Shown here: in pieces, positions 1-10,370 of the stretch
How positions within the stretch are numbered: position 1 is the stretch's first letter
How the letters are laid out: each line of letters opens with the position of its first letter
Source of the DNA: Athripsodes cinereus
Lineage: Eukaryota > Arthropoda > Insecta > Trichoptera > Leptoceridae
NCBI GenBank assembly: GCA_947579605.1
Contig: OX388305.1
Coordinates: forward strand, 19,915,542 to 19,979,541
Direction of reading: 5' to 3'
DNA: 64,000 nucleotides
Position numbers and translations under genes: made by a program
Notes under the pieces: model-generated
Databases searched by the model: none
Told to the model about the DNA's origin: nothing
What the model saw: only the letters and a program-made list of their open reading frames with translations

Positions 1-1023
1 AACATAATACAAAAATAAGACTGAATTTCTTTAATATAAGATGAGCGCTTTTTAGACAGGTAATATGTTACCTACAAAATACCTTTAGTAAATGCTTGCA
101 AAGCCGTTCGTAGTTCACCTAAAATACATCCTAAATCAACACCTAAAATATGTAACTTTAGTAAACTACATACATGTAAACTAACGTACCTACCTACATA
201 CTTATAGGTAAGAATATATTATAATTTATGTTCATTTAAGACAAAGTACCAACACACAGTATAAGGAAATTGTTTCTATTGGTGTGAACAGATCATTGGT
301 AAACCTAAAGGTGCCTACCTAAATGCCGCTATGTGTGCATTGAATGTAAGCAGTCTAAATAATGTTATTGAGAGAACACAGTATTACTTACAAAATTGTA
401 CTGAATATAATAAATAATGCTATTACTAGCTTGAAGCAAGCGTAGTCTTCAAATTTGTACTAAGAAACTCGCCTTAACTATAGGTAATATAATATTATTT
501 AGAATGACGTTAAGACGCTGACACAGTACAAGATACATAATTCTCGATGGAACAGTGGAATTAATATGAATAATGATCAATTTCGATGAAACCATACATT
601 TTTGGTATTATGTTGTCTCAACTCAGTTAATACAGAGGGTTTTTATGAAGGTACATTTTTTTAAAATTGAAAACGTACGTACTAATTATAATACTTGAAC
701 TTATTGAAATTCAAATGCAAGATATTGTGTTTGTGAGGACGGTTAAAAAACTATTTTACTACAGATTTTCATAATAGTTTTCTCAACATGTTAGATTTGT
801 AGTAAAGCAACGATAAATAATGCATGTTTTACATGGAGTAAGAATAATGAACTAACCAAATGGTAGCAAGTTTGTGTAATCTGAAGAGTTTCAACAAAAC
901 TATTCTAATTTTGAACCACATTTACAACTTGCTTCATCCTTATCGAATCACTGAAATCAGATTGTTGATGAAAAACAATAAAATTTATTTAATTACTGAC
1001 TAAACTTTTACCTTTTTTTTCAG
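1..1023 (+). other. 3' part of a cadherin intron, no other feature
   Basis: Noncoding A+T-rich DNA that ends in a good splice acceptor: a branch-like ctgac, then a T/C tract running into CAG at 1021-1023. I see no upstream cadherin exon here, so the intron must continue beyond the left edge. No convincing repeat copy was recognised. Confidence 0.6.
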
Positions 1024-1224
1024 TAATCGTCCCCATATTCCTGGCGTGCAACCGACGACGTGAGGCCATTATCAAAGGTCCTGGGCCCGAGAAGGACGTG
1101 AGGGAAAATGTCATCAATTATGCTGACGAAGGAGGCGGTGAGGACGATATGACTGCCTTCGACATTACCGCATTGCAGATACCAGTACAAGAACATCAAA
1201 CAGAAATTACAGAAATGATTAATT
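1024..1224 (+). CDS. Neural-cadherin-like gene, third-last coding exon (end of membrane helix and juxtamembrane tail)
   Basis: Internal exon of a classical cadherin, a calcium-dependent adhesion receptor of the plasma membrane. It opens with two bases of a split codon, then reads a hydrophobic run IVPIFLAC (end of the transmembrane helix) and a basic stop-transfer stretch NRRREAIIK. The cytoplasmic juxtamembrane block follows, with [17 protein letters not shown] and [13 protein letters not shown]. The E-N-[VI]-I-x-Y-x-D-E-G-G-G-E-x-D pattern is the hallmark of classical cadherin tails, where p120-catenin docks. The [13 protein letters not shown] continuation is characteristic of arthropod CadN. 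The acceptor CAG is at 1021-1023 and the donor GTAAGT begins at 1225. The exon is 201 bp and ends in phase 1, matching the next exon. CadN versus a CadN2-type paralogue cannot be settled here, so no symbol is given. Confidence 0.9.
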
Positions 1225-3440
1225 GTAAGTAGAAAGGTACATATTTAAATACCTACTCATTTTTGAGAAGGATCTACTGTACTTGTCAAAAACTTACATA
1301 TTGAAATCCTTGTTTGGGGATAATTGAAAAAAAAAAAAACACAACTCCTTGTTTGGGTATTTTGGTCAACAACTTGCTAGAGCGAATGTGCTGAAAATTA
1401 TTATGAAAATATTCCTTTCGTCTTTTTTGTAACATTCCAGGAGTACACTCTAGAAATATCTAATACTGATTAGTCAGATTTGCTATAAATCGATAAGATA
1501 ACTTACAGGAATATTTTAATGATGATTAAATATAAACTTAATTATCTACGTTGATTTCTTGTAACAGGAATTTGTTTCTTATAATAAAATAAATTAACCA
1601 TATAAATTGTAAAAAATAGAAGATAAAGGTTTTACGTATTTTACATAAAAAAAATATTTATTCATTCCACTAATACCGAATAGCCATTAACATATCAATG
1701 ATACTCCATCGGCTTAAAGTCCTATTGAAATTCAAAATTAACCTACTCAATAGGGCGACTATAGCTACATGTGATACGAGTATGTACCTAATAATATGTA
1801 GGTATCTATACGATTACATACTATTATAATACGCATATACATATATGTAGAGCAGTAATAATTCAAACTGAAGCCCGTGAGTATATTAATAGGTACCTAC
1901 CTACCTACTATTTGCAATAGGGGATAATCCTCTTATATGTTGATATATGTACGTATTATACTGTATAAGTAAGTAGTTATAAGCAAGGGCGTACCTAGCG
2001 GGGACAGTATCCCCCTTTCTAGGAGTTATAAAATATCAAAATAAGCAAACAATAATAAAATGTGTAGGAGACGTATGGAAATTAATAAATAAGTAAAAGT
2101 AAGTGATAATTATTATGTATGCCACGCTTCCTGAATATCTTAATTTTTAATGACAAATCCAGAGAACAGCTTAAATTTTTAGTACTTATAAATCGCGCTC
2201 TGGCTGCCGTACCCGTGAGAAATTTTCTGATGGTATGAATGAATGAATGAAAAGTATGGAAAATGATGACTATCGATGATGGCAGTTGATCCTCGCTAGA
2301 AGTCAGATAATATAATAAGTATTGGTATTATTTTTTGAAATTCCTGTAGGTAAGTACTAACTAGATAAACTATGAAGCTAAAAGTTGAGTATTTTCTTTC
2401 ACTTTGTTCGAAATCGAGAAATCCTTTTTTTTACAAATCCTTTTTTTACATATAAATGTTTTTCTATGTACCTAATTGTTATGTTCTGTTAATTTTCATG
2501 TAAATACCAATGTAAAAAAATATAAAGGTATATAAAATACAATCAACACACAGAGGGTGAGTTCGTCACAAAGACGTAATTGATTTCAACTCATCCTAAT
2601 TTTGCAAGATGTTCGTGATGCAAACAACCAAATTTTGTTTAACTGTTGTCCCCTCTTACGAATAAATCTGAATACGTCTTTACTAAAAGTAGGTATAATT
2701 CAACGTTACCATGTATTCAGAAAATTGATCCTTAATCGGAAATACAACAATGTCAGTTTCGGAATTGAAAATGGTAGATAATACCTACCTAATAATAATA
2801 ATAATTTCTGCTTGAGTATTACGTAAAAAAAAACAATAATATTTTGAGAATAAATTTATGAAGTAGTTAAAAAGTTCTCAATTTATTATTTGCTGGCAAG
2901 GAGAGAACAGTTCGAGTATTTATATAAAACATGCAGCTGATCAGCTGGCCAGATGGTGGAGTAGTAATAAAGTCAAAAGGTTCGATGTAAATGGAGACAG
3001 GAAGAGTTGTCACAGTCATTTTTTCACTTAATACAAGAGCATTATATGTAGCTTTTCCTGCTCCTTAGAGAATGGAAAAATTAATAGACGTGAATAAAAA
3101 TAAACTAAACGATGTCGTTGTTTATATTTTATTGTTGCTTGTTAATGGTTTTATTTAAAGTTTTATAATACATAATTTTTAAAGATATTTGTATGATTTT
3201 CTGTATAGAAATATATGTCGGAATATTTTAAATGTCATTAATAGTACCTACTTATAATATGTTATGCCTTTTATATCAAATACCTGTTTTAATTAATATG
3301 AAATAGTTAGATTTATGTATTAAAATTCAGATATTGAATTTTATTGCAACAATTTTCGAGGACGAAAATTGAAATCCTTAAACTTCATCATGCTACAAAT
3401 CATGTAAGTACATAACAATGAATTCATTTTTTGTTTTCAG
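1225..3440 (+). other. Cadherin intron (about 2.2 kb)
   Basis: Bounded by the donor GTAAGT at 1225 and a T-rich acceptor ending in CAG at 3438-3440. It joins two phase-1 exon ends. It contains many short tacctacc strings and one degraded piece of Family A near 2893-2972 (gagagaacag, then gcagctgatcagctgg). No other gene is visible. Confidence 0.75.
2893..2972 (-). repeat. Family A fragment, reverse
   Basis: Shares gagagaaca, catgcagctg, tcagctgg and tagtagta with the better copies at 60950 and 7959. Heavily diverged and lying inside the cadherin intron. Confidence 0.4.
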
Positions 3441-3614
3441 TATCAACGTCAAATAAAGAAGATAAAAAGAAGAAAACAAATAAAATAATGGAGCTGCAAG
3501 GGAAGAAGAAATGTTTAGACAGTGATGCCAACTGTCCTCCGTTTGATGATTTGAGGAACTATGCATATGAAGGGAATTGCAGTACTGCGGGATCTCTCAG
3601 CTGTTTCACGCCAG
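3441..3614 (+). CDS. Neural-cadherin-like gene, penultimate coding exon (beta-catenin-binding core)
   Basis: 174-bp exon, phase 1 at both ends. The incoming T from the previous exon plus TA makes Leu, followed by a Lys-rich stretch (SNKEDKKKKTNK). Then comes CPPFDDLRNYAYEG, followed by STAGSLS. The D-D-L-R-N-Y-A-Y-E-G-x-x-S-T-A-G-S-L-S segment is the conserved beta-catenin-binding element of classical cadherins. The residues just after YEG are Asn-Cys where the family usually has small residues such as Gly-Gly or Gly-Ser, and the Ser run ends in Cys-Phe rather than Ser-Leu. This suggests a diverged paralogue, or relaxed constraint. The acceptor is CAG at 3438-3440 and the donor CCAG/GTGATT is at 3614/3615. 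An ATG-like start seen slightly upstream is intronic and not a real start. Confidence 0.9.
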
Positions 3615-4731
3615 GTGATTCATTGGTTACACCGTTTGTGTTTCAGATAGATATATATTAATTTTATTTTATTCAAATTGCACAGCGTTGGGCAGAAACC
3701 AGCCTTATCCAATCAGAATTTGTCTCTCTGCTTTTTTGGTCTTAATATATTTCTAACACTTTGCATATAATTATTATGTAGTGGTTTGGTACTTTGGTAA
3801 TGTCAAGGATACTTGAGGATATCTCTAGCGAAATTTCCTGAAAGTTCATAGTTTCATTCAAGGGTAGTGTATTTGCGTAGAAGGTTCCTACGCGTAGGTG
3901 AATGCTTAAATATTCAGGGGTTTGAATCTATGCTAGAATTTTCCTAATACAAAAAATTACAAATTCACACAGATGGCGATAATCATATTTCTGAAACTCA
4001 GTGAATAAATTTAATTTATAATTAACATTTTATATGCATCACAATAAGACAAGATCAGAAAACACAAACTACAGACTGATATAATTAGTACCTACCTACT
4101 AATGTTTTGTATTTAGTTAACCTTTGTAAAATAAACTACAACAACAGTCATGCAGGCTATATGTGATTGAAATGATACGGATATGATTTTTTTTCGTTTC
4201 AATAAAAGTGCGACCCGGGCGTCCCTCTTTCACAATACACCGTTCCTATGACGATATCAGAGCGCAGGGAATGTCGTGGAAAGAGGTGACGCAATTGGCG
4301 CTGAGACGCTCTGAATGGAGGAGGCTGGTTTCTGCCCTGTGCTCCCGAGAGGAGCGTCGAGAGCGAGATGATGATGATGATGAAAAGTGCTTTACATCAT
4401 GAACATCTTATGTTTTATTGGAATAGGAACTGACAATCCTGTAACATTCATGGGTGAGGGAGGGTGCAACCCTTAATGTGTTTTATTGGAATGTTGAGGA
4501 CAACTTGCATATTTATTACATCCAAATAGTGCATCAATTATTTCACTTGTCATGACAGACTCACTTTCATGTTTTTTTAAATATAAATTTTTGAGATTCA
4601 AAAAGATTTTATGTTTTTGAACATATTCATTTATTTTATCTCACTTTCTCTGCCAACTTCGTTCAATACTATAATACATAGATTTGATAAATTTCTATAA
4701 TAATATTTTACTAATATATTCATTGTTTTAG
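3615..4731 (+). other. Last cadherin intron (about 1.1 kb) carrying a LINE tail
   Basis: Runs from the donor GTGATT to an acceptor TTTTAG at 4726-4731. It joins a phase-1 donor (G) to AC, making Asp. A 5'-truncated LINE copy (L1, 4213-4383) is inserted in the same orientation as the gene. The rest shows nothing recognisable. Confidence 0.75.
4213..4383 (+). repeat. L1 non-LTR retrotransposon 3' end, 5'-truncated
   Basis: Matches the copies at 28481, 33904 and 54059. All contain the gtccctctttcacaata, cgctctgaatggagga and ctgccctgtgctcc blocks and end in a GAT-type simple tail. The frame reads RPSFTIHRSYDDI, then SWKEVTQLALRRSEWRR and LVSALCS. This resembles the last residues of LINE reverse-transcriptase ORFs, which end in a W-x-x-L/A-x-x-R-x-x-W pattern. 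It is the C-terminal stub only, inside the last cadherin intron. Confidence 0.8.
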
Positions 4732-4904
4732 ACAGCGATGAGGAGCAAGTGGGACACGATAGTATAGAAGCAAACGATCCCCGCTTTGAGAAGTTTATAC
4801 AAGTGTACAACATCTACCAAGATACTACTAGCAGAAACAACAACAGCGCTAATAGTGGTTGTAGCAGTAACAATAAAAACGATAACAATATCGAGACAAG
4901 CTGA
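4732..4904 (+). CDS. Neural-cadherin-like gene, last coding exon with Asn/Ser-rich C-terminus
   Basis: The split codon G+AC (Asp) is followed by SDEEQVGHDSIEANDPRFEK and FIQVYN. This aligns with the usual cadherin ending: a D-S-D-E-E-Q acidic patch, then G-P-R-F-x-K-L-A-x-M-Y. The downstream 28 or so residues are rich in Asn and Ser (NNNSANS, SSNNKNDNN) and stop at TGA 4902-4904. The tail departs from the family. The conserved W/G before P-R-F is replaced by Asn-Asp, K-L-A-x-M-Y is replaced by K-F-I-Q-V-Y, and the final stretch is low-complexity. The acceptor is TTTTAG at 4726-4731. All three exons are open and in phase, so the gene is probably functional. The stop is the true end of the gene, because the homologous region ends here. 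Confidence 0.87.
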
Positions 4905-6096
4905 AATAATATACAAATAATATAGACACACTAACAAAAATAGTTGATAAGAAATCTAGTCTAAAATTTTGTAATTCATATTAAATTATTGTAATATCTA
5001 TAAAAAATAATATTTAAGTATTCAATGTATGTAATCAAAATACATAAATACTCATATACCTATTTTGTTTGCAAATATTTTTTGTATTTTACTTATTTGT
5101 TGTTCTTGTTTTGAGTAGATTAATATAATATTGATGTTTGAATATTTCTGTACCTATACCTTGAATCTCATTACTTTTTATATACAAGGTGTTTTTATTT
5201 TATATTTTTTTAAATTATATTTTTTTATATAACATCATTTTGGGTATTTCAATGTTTCGGACATTTCACAGTTTCAATGAAATATATGAATTGTTAAGCG
5301 TCGTTTACTCACTTCATGAGCTCAAGGACCTCATCTTCTGTGTCTGTCGTTTGAAACTCTCAGCAATAGAGGGTTTCTTCAGCTTCCTCCTGAATCCTTC
5401 TATTTATCTATCATTCTTTGTAAATCATTCCAATGTTACTAAGGTATGTACAATTATTAAAAAAATATATTTGAAATATCATATACCTACATTAAGATTT
5501 CTGTGCAAAAGAGTGCTACTTCATTTTTATTTATCTAAACATGAAAGTTCCCCGGGACTGGGGATAGAAGGGGCAATCGTGATAGCTGATGCTTAAAAAG
5601 GTACACCAGTTACATTTAATAGTTGCAACAAAAAAATACTAAGCTTTTGCCCCTTTGAGAAAAATATGGTCTCGCCCATTTATAGAACCAACATAAGCAC
5701 ACAGACGTTTTTAGAACTTTATTCAATTAATAATTACAACAATTTGCGAAGCACAACAATCTAATCAGGTAAAACAATATGTAAAGACTATTTAATTTAA
5801 ACTATTTTTAAAACACATCCCCCTTATAGAAGCAAGTCTCGTATGAAGGAGGATGAAATTATTTCTGAAAGTAACAGTGTTTTAACCTCATCATTTTAAT
5901 ATTAAATTATTTCTATATCACAAGATATTTCAACAGATAACTATAACAGGAAAGACATATTTATTTGTGATTTATTTGTAAATAACATTAGGTATATAAT
6001 CGTATAAGTACCTACTTTTGTAAATAATACCAAATAAATACTTATATAATATACATTACTTTAATAAAATAATACTATGTAAATAAAATCGTAATA
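4905..6096 (+). other. Probable cadherin 3' UTR, then intergenic DNA
   Basis: An ATTAAA at 4980-4985 is the nearest plausible polyadenylation signal after the stop at 4904, followed by T-rich and G/T-rich DNA. No canonical AATAAA was seen close by, so the 3' end is uncertain. A 135-codon open frame at 5189-5596 has no recognisable domain and is treated as chance. No repeat copy was recognised in the remainder. Confidence 0.4.
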
Positions 6097-6365
6097 TCAT
6101 TATCATCACAATTCCGAGGCTCGTGACCATCATGCCTCATTCCATTGCCATTCATATCCATCGATTCTCCCCCAAGTGCAAAGCTTCGTGCAATGTATTC
6201 TGTGTGATCTCTTCAGTTTCGTCGCTCCATCTTGGTGGTACATACTCGACTATTATCAATCTCTCCAGGTTGTCAGACTCCCTTTTCACGATGCGTCCGA
6301 TACATTGTAAGACGTAGTCTGTGTATAGTTGGATGTCGTATGGAGATTTAAGCCTTCTGAGATTA
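6097..6365 (-). pseudogene. L2 LINE 3' fragment, decayed
   Basis: Read on the minus strand, it gives QCIGRIVKRESDNLERLI, then PPRWSDE and LHEALHLGENR. This fits the C-terminal ending of LINE reverse-transcriptase ORFs (x-R-L-I, then R-W-S-D, then L-x-x-A-x-x-x-x-x-R). It ends on the left in ATC repeats, the reverse complement of a GAT-type tail. A second copy at 35305-35440 shares cctgaccatcatgcc-like sequence and the same tail. It is truncated on its 5' side. Confidence 0.6.
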
Positions 6366-6667
6366 GACTCATAGATTTCATATAATACATATAATACATA
6401 GGTACCGATCGAGTGTCTAGTTCCATAACTCATCAATAAGAAATATGTATTTTTCGAGAAATCGCCATTTTTGTTATTTTGGTGTACGGGTATTTATACA
6501 GGTAGGTACCAATTATGAAAACACAACAGAAAGTGAAATACACTCAGTAATAATCATACATATATACGATGTCTTTGATCTGTTTAGTGATTAAACAATT
6601 CGAACTAGGTATGTATCTATTTGTAGGATTGAAAGCAGAGACATTGAAATTTTTCCCATAACTTAAT

Positions 6668-6799
6668 ATTTCATTTATGTATACAAAGCCAAACGTGTAT
6701 CTTGTATAATGATTTCATTTATGTATACAAAGCGAAACGTGTATCTTGTATAATGATTTAATTTATGTATACAAAGCGAAACGTGTATCTTGTATAATG
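6668..6799. repeat. Tandem repeat, 3 x 44 bp
   Basis: Three consecutive 44-bp units start at 6668, 6712 and 6756. Each carries atttatgtatacaaag, gaaacgtgtatcttgta and taatg. They differ at about two positions (caaagcc versus caaagcg, atttc versus atttaa). A partial fourth start (atttg) follows at 6800. No coding or protein-binding role is evident. Confidence 0.92.
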
Positions 6800-7821
6800 A
6801 TTTGTTTGTGGAATTGAAAGAGTGGCGTTGATTGTATGTACCTAATACCAATTGAATCTAAATTTTCGGAATATTCGATTTGTCGAGTTATGAAACTGAG
6901 CAGTCGATAAAATATATGATAAATAACTTATTTGTAAGACACTAGTTATATATCATTTGTAAATTAACATCTTATGTACCTAATGAAATAACTTTTACAT
7001 GAATAAAATATTTATATTTTGAAAATGTAACGTGTTTCGGGGAGGAAATTTTATGTATCATGTACAACAAATTAGTTAAATATAATATAAAACTCTCAGT
7101 GTCCGAACTTCTTTAGAATCGATTGTGCACATACGAATACATATCGGTATACCTTTTTCCCTTTGCCCTAGTTGGGCCAAAATACAGTGCAACTATGTAT
7201 GTAGGTATGTCCTCGAGGTATCTTTGTCATTGTGACCGTTTCCAGGACTTCTGGCCTGGCTATTTTGACATGATTAATCATACATACAAGGAAAAAACCA
7301 TTATTATTTTTTTCTTCAAAAATTTTAAGATTGATTTGTGGAAAATACTTTTGCGTACCTACTTAAAAACGCAATATGGACATTATGTAAATTATACAGT
7401 ATATTAAAAAGAAAGGAGCGTTACAAATTATGTAATAGTTTATATTATTTTGTAACGCTCCGATGTTTTTTATTATCCAGACGTTCTATTATATTTTCAT
7501 CCCCTTATAATTTTAAGCATGTTATTATTATTTCTAACAAAATAATAAACATAATATGTTTTCTGAATTTCGATTTCAAAAACAAATCATTGGATTGACA
7601 ATGTCCTAACAAGACAAAAGATGTCTCTATCGAGAAAAAATAACATAGGTATGTAGCAGAAGAAATCATTCGTTTTAAACACCGACACAGTGAATATTAT
7701 ACCATCACGGCTCTTCCACAAATGTAGTAGTCAACAGACGAACTGCGTGTTTAGATAAATATTTACGTCTAGGTAGGCATGTACATTCATAATTATATAT
7801 TTTTCCTTCTATTTCATGATG
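6800..7821. other. Intergenic, with a short MITE remnant
   Basis: No gene seen. Around 7605-7700 the sequence agatgtctctatcgaga, then agcagaagaaatc and caccgacac, resembles the 3' half of the hairpin MITE at 46602, suggesting an old remnant. Open frames at 7123-7407 and 7338-7598 look like chance A+T-rich frames. Confidence 0.45.
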
Positions 7822-7905
7822 AAAATAAGACATCCAGGATAGGTGGTAAACCTCATTGCTGGAACAAACCAGTAACATGTCATATTTATAGTGATGTTTT
7901 ATAAA
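7822..7905 (+). repeat. Family A fragment, forward
   Basis: Contains gacatccaggataggtgg, then acctcattgctg, the central block shared by all Family A copies (consensus gacattcaggatgggtgg, cctcatcgctgaatt). Confidence 0.6.
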
Positions 7906-7958
7906 AGAGGCCTAGTATTTTTGTAATTTGATAAATACTTCATGTAATAATTTTTTTG

Positions 7959-8215
7959 TTCCGTGGAGCACTTTGCAAAGAATCGGATCCATTATTTTTC
8001 GTTTATTTTCGAGTGTCATTTAAAAAGCAGTTATCCGAAAAATCAAATGATATTTTGATTCTTAAATTCAGCGGTGAGATTTGTCATCCATCCTTAATGC
8101 ATTAAGCTTTTGTTAGCATTGTGATGATAATTTGCATCTTTATTACACGCAGCTGATCTGCTGGTTGCACCACCTGTGGGATAAGCCGTGATGGTATAGT
8201 AGACAGTAGTATTTT
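7959..8215 (-). repeat. Family A copy, near full length, reverse
   Basis: Runs from ttccgtggagcac through tcgagtgtcatttaaaaagc, a tcagcggtgagattt core, and gcatctttattacacgcag, to ccgtgatggtatagtag. It therefore contains all blocks seen piecemeal elsewhere and helps define the roughly 260-bp unit. No coding potential, and no clear terminal inverted repeats or poly-A tail. Confidence 0.75.
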
Positions 8216-8734
8216 CCAAAATGTTGATATAGGAAACTACGGTCGCAGGTTTTTATTTAATTAATTACATGAAAAAAATAACTAAAATATTTATTTTCAA
8301 TCCAAAGAAAACATTGTATTTGAAAAATATTAATTCCAGTAATTGGTAAAATTTCACCTATGTGATTGTTTTATATAAATCTTTTTTTTATATATATTTA
8401 TGTATTGCCAAATATTAACTAAGATATAATATTGTTATATTCATAAGTAAATAAATCTCATAAAATGTGTGTAAAATATAATATTATCTTATTGATAAAA
8501 AAAAATCAAAGTTTTGTTGTTTTGTTATATAATTATTTATTGAAAAAAATTAAGTATTATTAATTATCGTGTTGTAAATTTTATGAATGAATGTTAAAAT
8601 AAATAATTGGTTATAAAATATTGAAATTGTGCATTTTCATTTTAATATATGTAAGGAATGTGACCAGTATTCAAAGCCTAAGGCGGGGTCCAAAGTATCT
8701 CTTCTTTTATCTCATAATTCCAACCAAGATTGAA

Positions 8735-8890
8735 GACCACAAAGAAATGAGAAGAAGGCAGACGTCATGGCTGTATAGCATTATGAACTGAACAGGATTA
8801 GGCGTTTTTTCGAACTGCGTAAGGAAAAAGACTTTCCATTATGGTGATTGCTGATGCCGAAAAAACCTGAAGTCCTCGAAGTTAAAGGAA
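8735..8890 (+). pseudogene. L4 LINE C-terminal fragment, decayed
   Basis: The plus frame reads EMRRRQTSWLYSIMN, stop, TGLG. After a frameshift it reads FRTA, stop, GKRLSIMVIADAEK. This fits the R-R-R-x-T-S-W-L-x-x-I-x-x-W-T-G, L-F-R-x-A, A-x-V pattern found at the end of many insect LINE ORFs. The same family is on the minus strand at 14097-14290. Stops and a frameshift show that it is dead. Confidence 0.5.
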
Positions 8891-8955
8891 ACCATAATTT
8901 TTGTGTAATTATTGATAAAATGATAAATTGTGATGTGTACCATTATCTACTTGGC

Positions 8956-9148
8956 CCGAAGTCAGAACACATTTTAACGTTAGGTTTTCGTTCCGTAAGC
9001 GTTCGAATATAGACGACGTTGCGAGCAAGTGTCAATTTCTTAGCTAAAATACACAATAGTTACGAAAATTGTCACTTTGACGCAACGTCGTCTAAATGCG
9101 AACGATTGCAACACGAAAATGTACCGATAAATTGTGTTTTGACTCAGT
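8956..9148. mobile_element. Palindromic foldback MITE (about 190 bp)
   Basis: The two halves are imperfect inverted repeats. The inner arms gcgttcgaatatagacgacg and cgtcgtctaaatgcgaacg flank gttgcgagcaagtgtcaatt and its complement. The outer ends gtcagaacacatttt and its partner near 9135-9145 (tgtgttttgac) also pair. The short centre is near 9042-9065. The whole can form one long hairpin. Not coding. Confidence 0.75.
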
Positions 9149-9229
9149 CCTCTGGACTATTACAAATCATCCTACAAGTAGGGTACCTAGCTAACGTACC
9201 TACTTATTGCAAGGAATAAAAATACAAAC

Positions 9230-9400
9230 TGTTCTCTCCGTACCAAATATATTTAGAATGAGTGGCATGCATCATCGCTGAATTGTAGATATTAATTGTC
9301 TAAGAAGTGAGACTTAACAAACGCATGTCTACAGGACAAAAACTTACAGAAAAAAGTTGAAGACCATTTTTTACCAGAAACTAGACGAGGTTTATCTAAC
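9230..9400 (+). repeat. Family A copy, forward
   Basis: Contains tgttctctccgtaccaa, gtggcatgcatcatcgctg, aattgtagatattaattgtc, tcttacagaaaaaa-type sequence and an actagacgagg-like end. Missing the first third of the unit. Confidence 0.7.
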
Positions 9401-10071
9401 ACTTGTTTATTTATTTACATTTAACAAAAGCACGCAGGTATAAGAATCGAAAATGTTAAAACATTATCGCCGATGAAAATATAAATATCATATTAAAACA
9501 CCGCTTGTTAAAAAAAAACTACTGCATTGGCGAGCAAAGCAGTAGGTAGGTACCTACATTACACGAAGTTATGCAATGGTTATCCCCCGCATTGTTTGTC
9601 AATGCAATTGTCGATCATCGTAGTGTGACGTGAATTTTTACACTTTGTGATTAATTGGCCGTATTTTATATTTATTTTATTTATCTGCAAATTGTTATAC
9701 TGTAAGTAGTTTTTTTATATTTTTGTTGTATTGCTAACTTTTAATTTATTACTTCAACTACATTATTCTAGTCTATTTCTATTTTTCTCAAGGCCATCCA
9801 CTCGTTTGCGAGTGATTTAGTCAACTACATTATCAACATTAGATAAATTGGAAGAAGCGTTTCATTTTACTATAGGTTCGTAGATTAAATGACGCGAAAG
9901 AGATATTGTATTTCGACTTCTAAGGTCATTATTTGAAATCGAAAGATGACCCTTCAGCGTTGTAGAAAAAAAACTTGTTCACATTTAACCAATTATGGAA
10001 TCCTTCAACTTGTGTACCTACCAATACCAAATAAATACAATATCATCACTGCATAACCGTTAAGTGGAGAA
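9401..10071. other. Intergenic, nothing assigned
   Basis: A+T-rich. A short stretch near 9888-9958 (cgaaagagat, then gaaatcgaaagatgacc) faintly resembles the inside of the hairpin MITE family. No gene seen. Confidence 0.4.
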
Positions 10072-10246
10072 ACCAGGATGGGTGGCATGCCTCTTCGCTG
10101 AATTGTAAACGTTAATATTCTTATGCGTGAGGTTTCACTTACACTTTTTTATTATAGTTGCATGTTTGTTATACTTGTATATTTTATTAGGTACATGTTG
10201 TCAGTCTGCTGGTTACTCCAATTGTGAGTTATACCGTGATGATATT
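10072..10246. repeat. Two Family A pieces joined in opposite orientations
   Basis: 10072-10135 carries the forward core (ccaggatgggtggcatgcc, cgctgaattgtaaacgtt). 10155-10246 carries the other end of the unit in reverse (gcatgtttgttatac, gtctgctggttactcc, taccgtgatgata). The opposed arrangement implies rearrangement or two insertions. Confidence 0.6.
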
Positions 10247-10249
10247 GAC

Positions 10250-10370
10250 GGCCAGTGTGGCACAGCTGTGATCTGCTTGCTTTTGAGTCACTAGGTCCTG
10301 GGTTCGATTCCCAGCCAGGGAAAAATAAAGAATATATTTTATGTTATCATTGTGGGTCTGGGTATTACAT
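10250..10370 (+). repeat. S2 SINE copy with tRNA-like head
   Basis: The block from 10250 resembles a tRNA gene: a box A-like gccagtgtggcacagc, tgcttgcttttgagtca, and a perfect box B-like ggttcgattcc at 10301-10311, followed by ccagccaggg. An A-rich body containing ggtctgggtattac follows. A diverged second copy is at 53163. The surrounding unit suggests a SINE, not a working tRNA gene. Confidence 0.65.

Noticed and set aside
5189..5596. 135-codon open frame downstream of the cadherin gene
   Set aside because: Mostly Phe/Leu/Ile/Tyr from A+T-rich DNA, no domain or signal, no splice context. The opposite strand hints at a decayed acidic stretch but carries stops.
6668..6799. CRISPR-like array
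   Set aside because: The repeat units are directly adjacent without variable spacers, and this is eukaryotic DNA.
10250..10322. A functional tRNA gene
   Set aside because: Box B is perfect but no clean acceptor stem or anticodon arm could be drawn, and a diverged second copy with the same extra body exists, so it is a SINE head.
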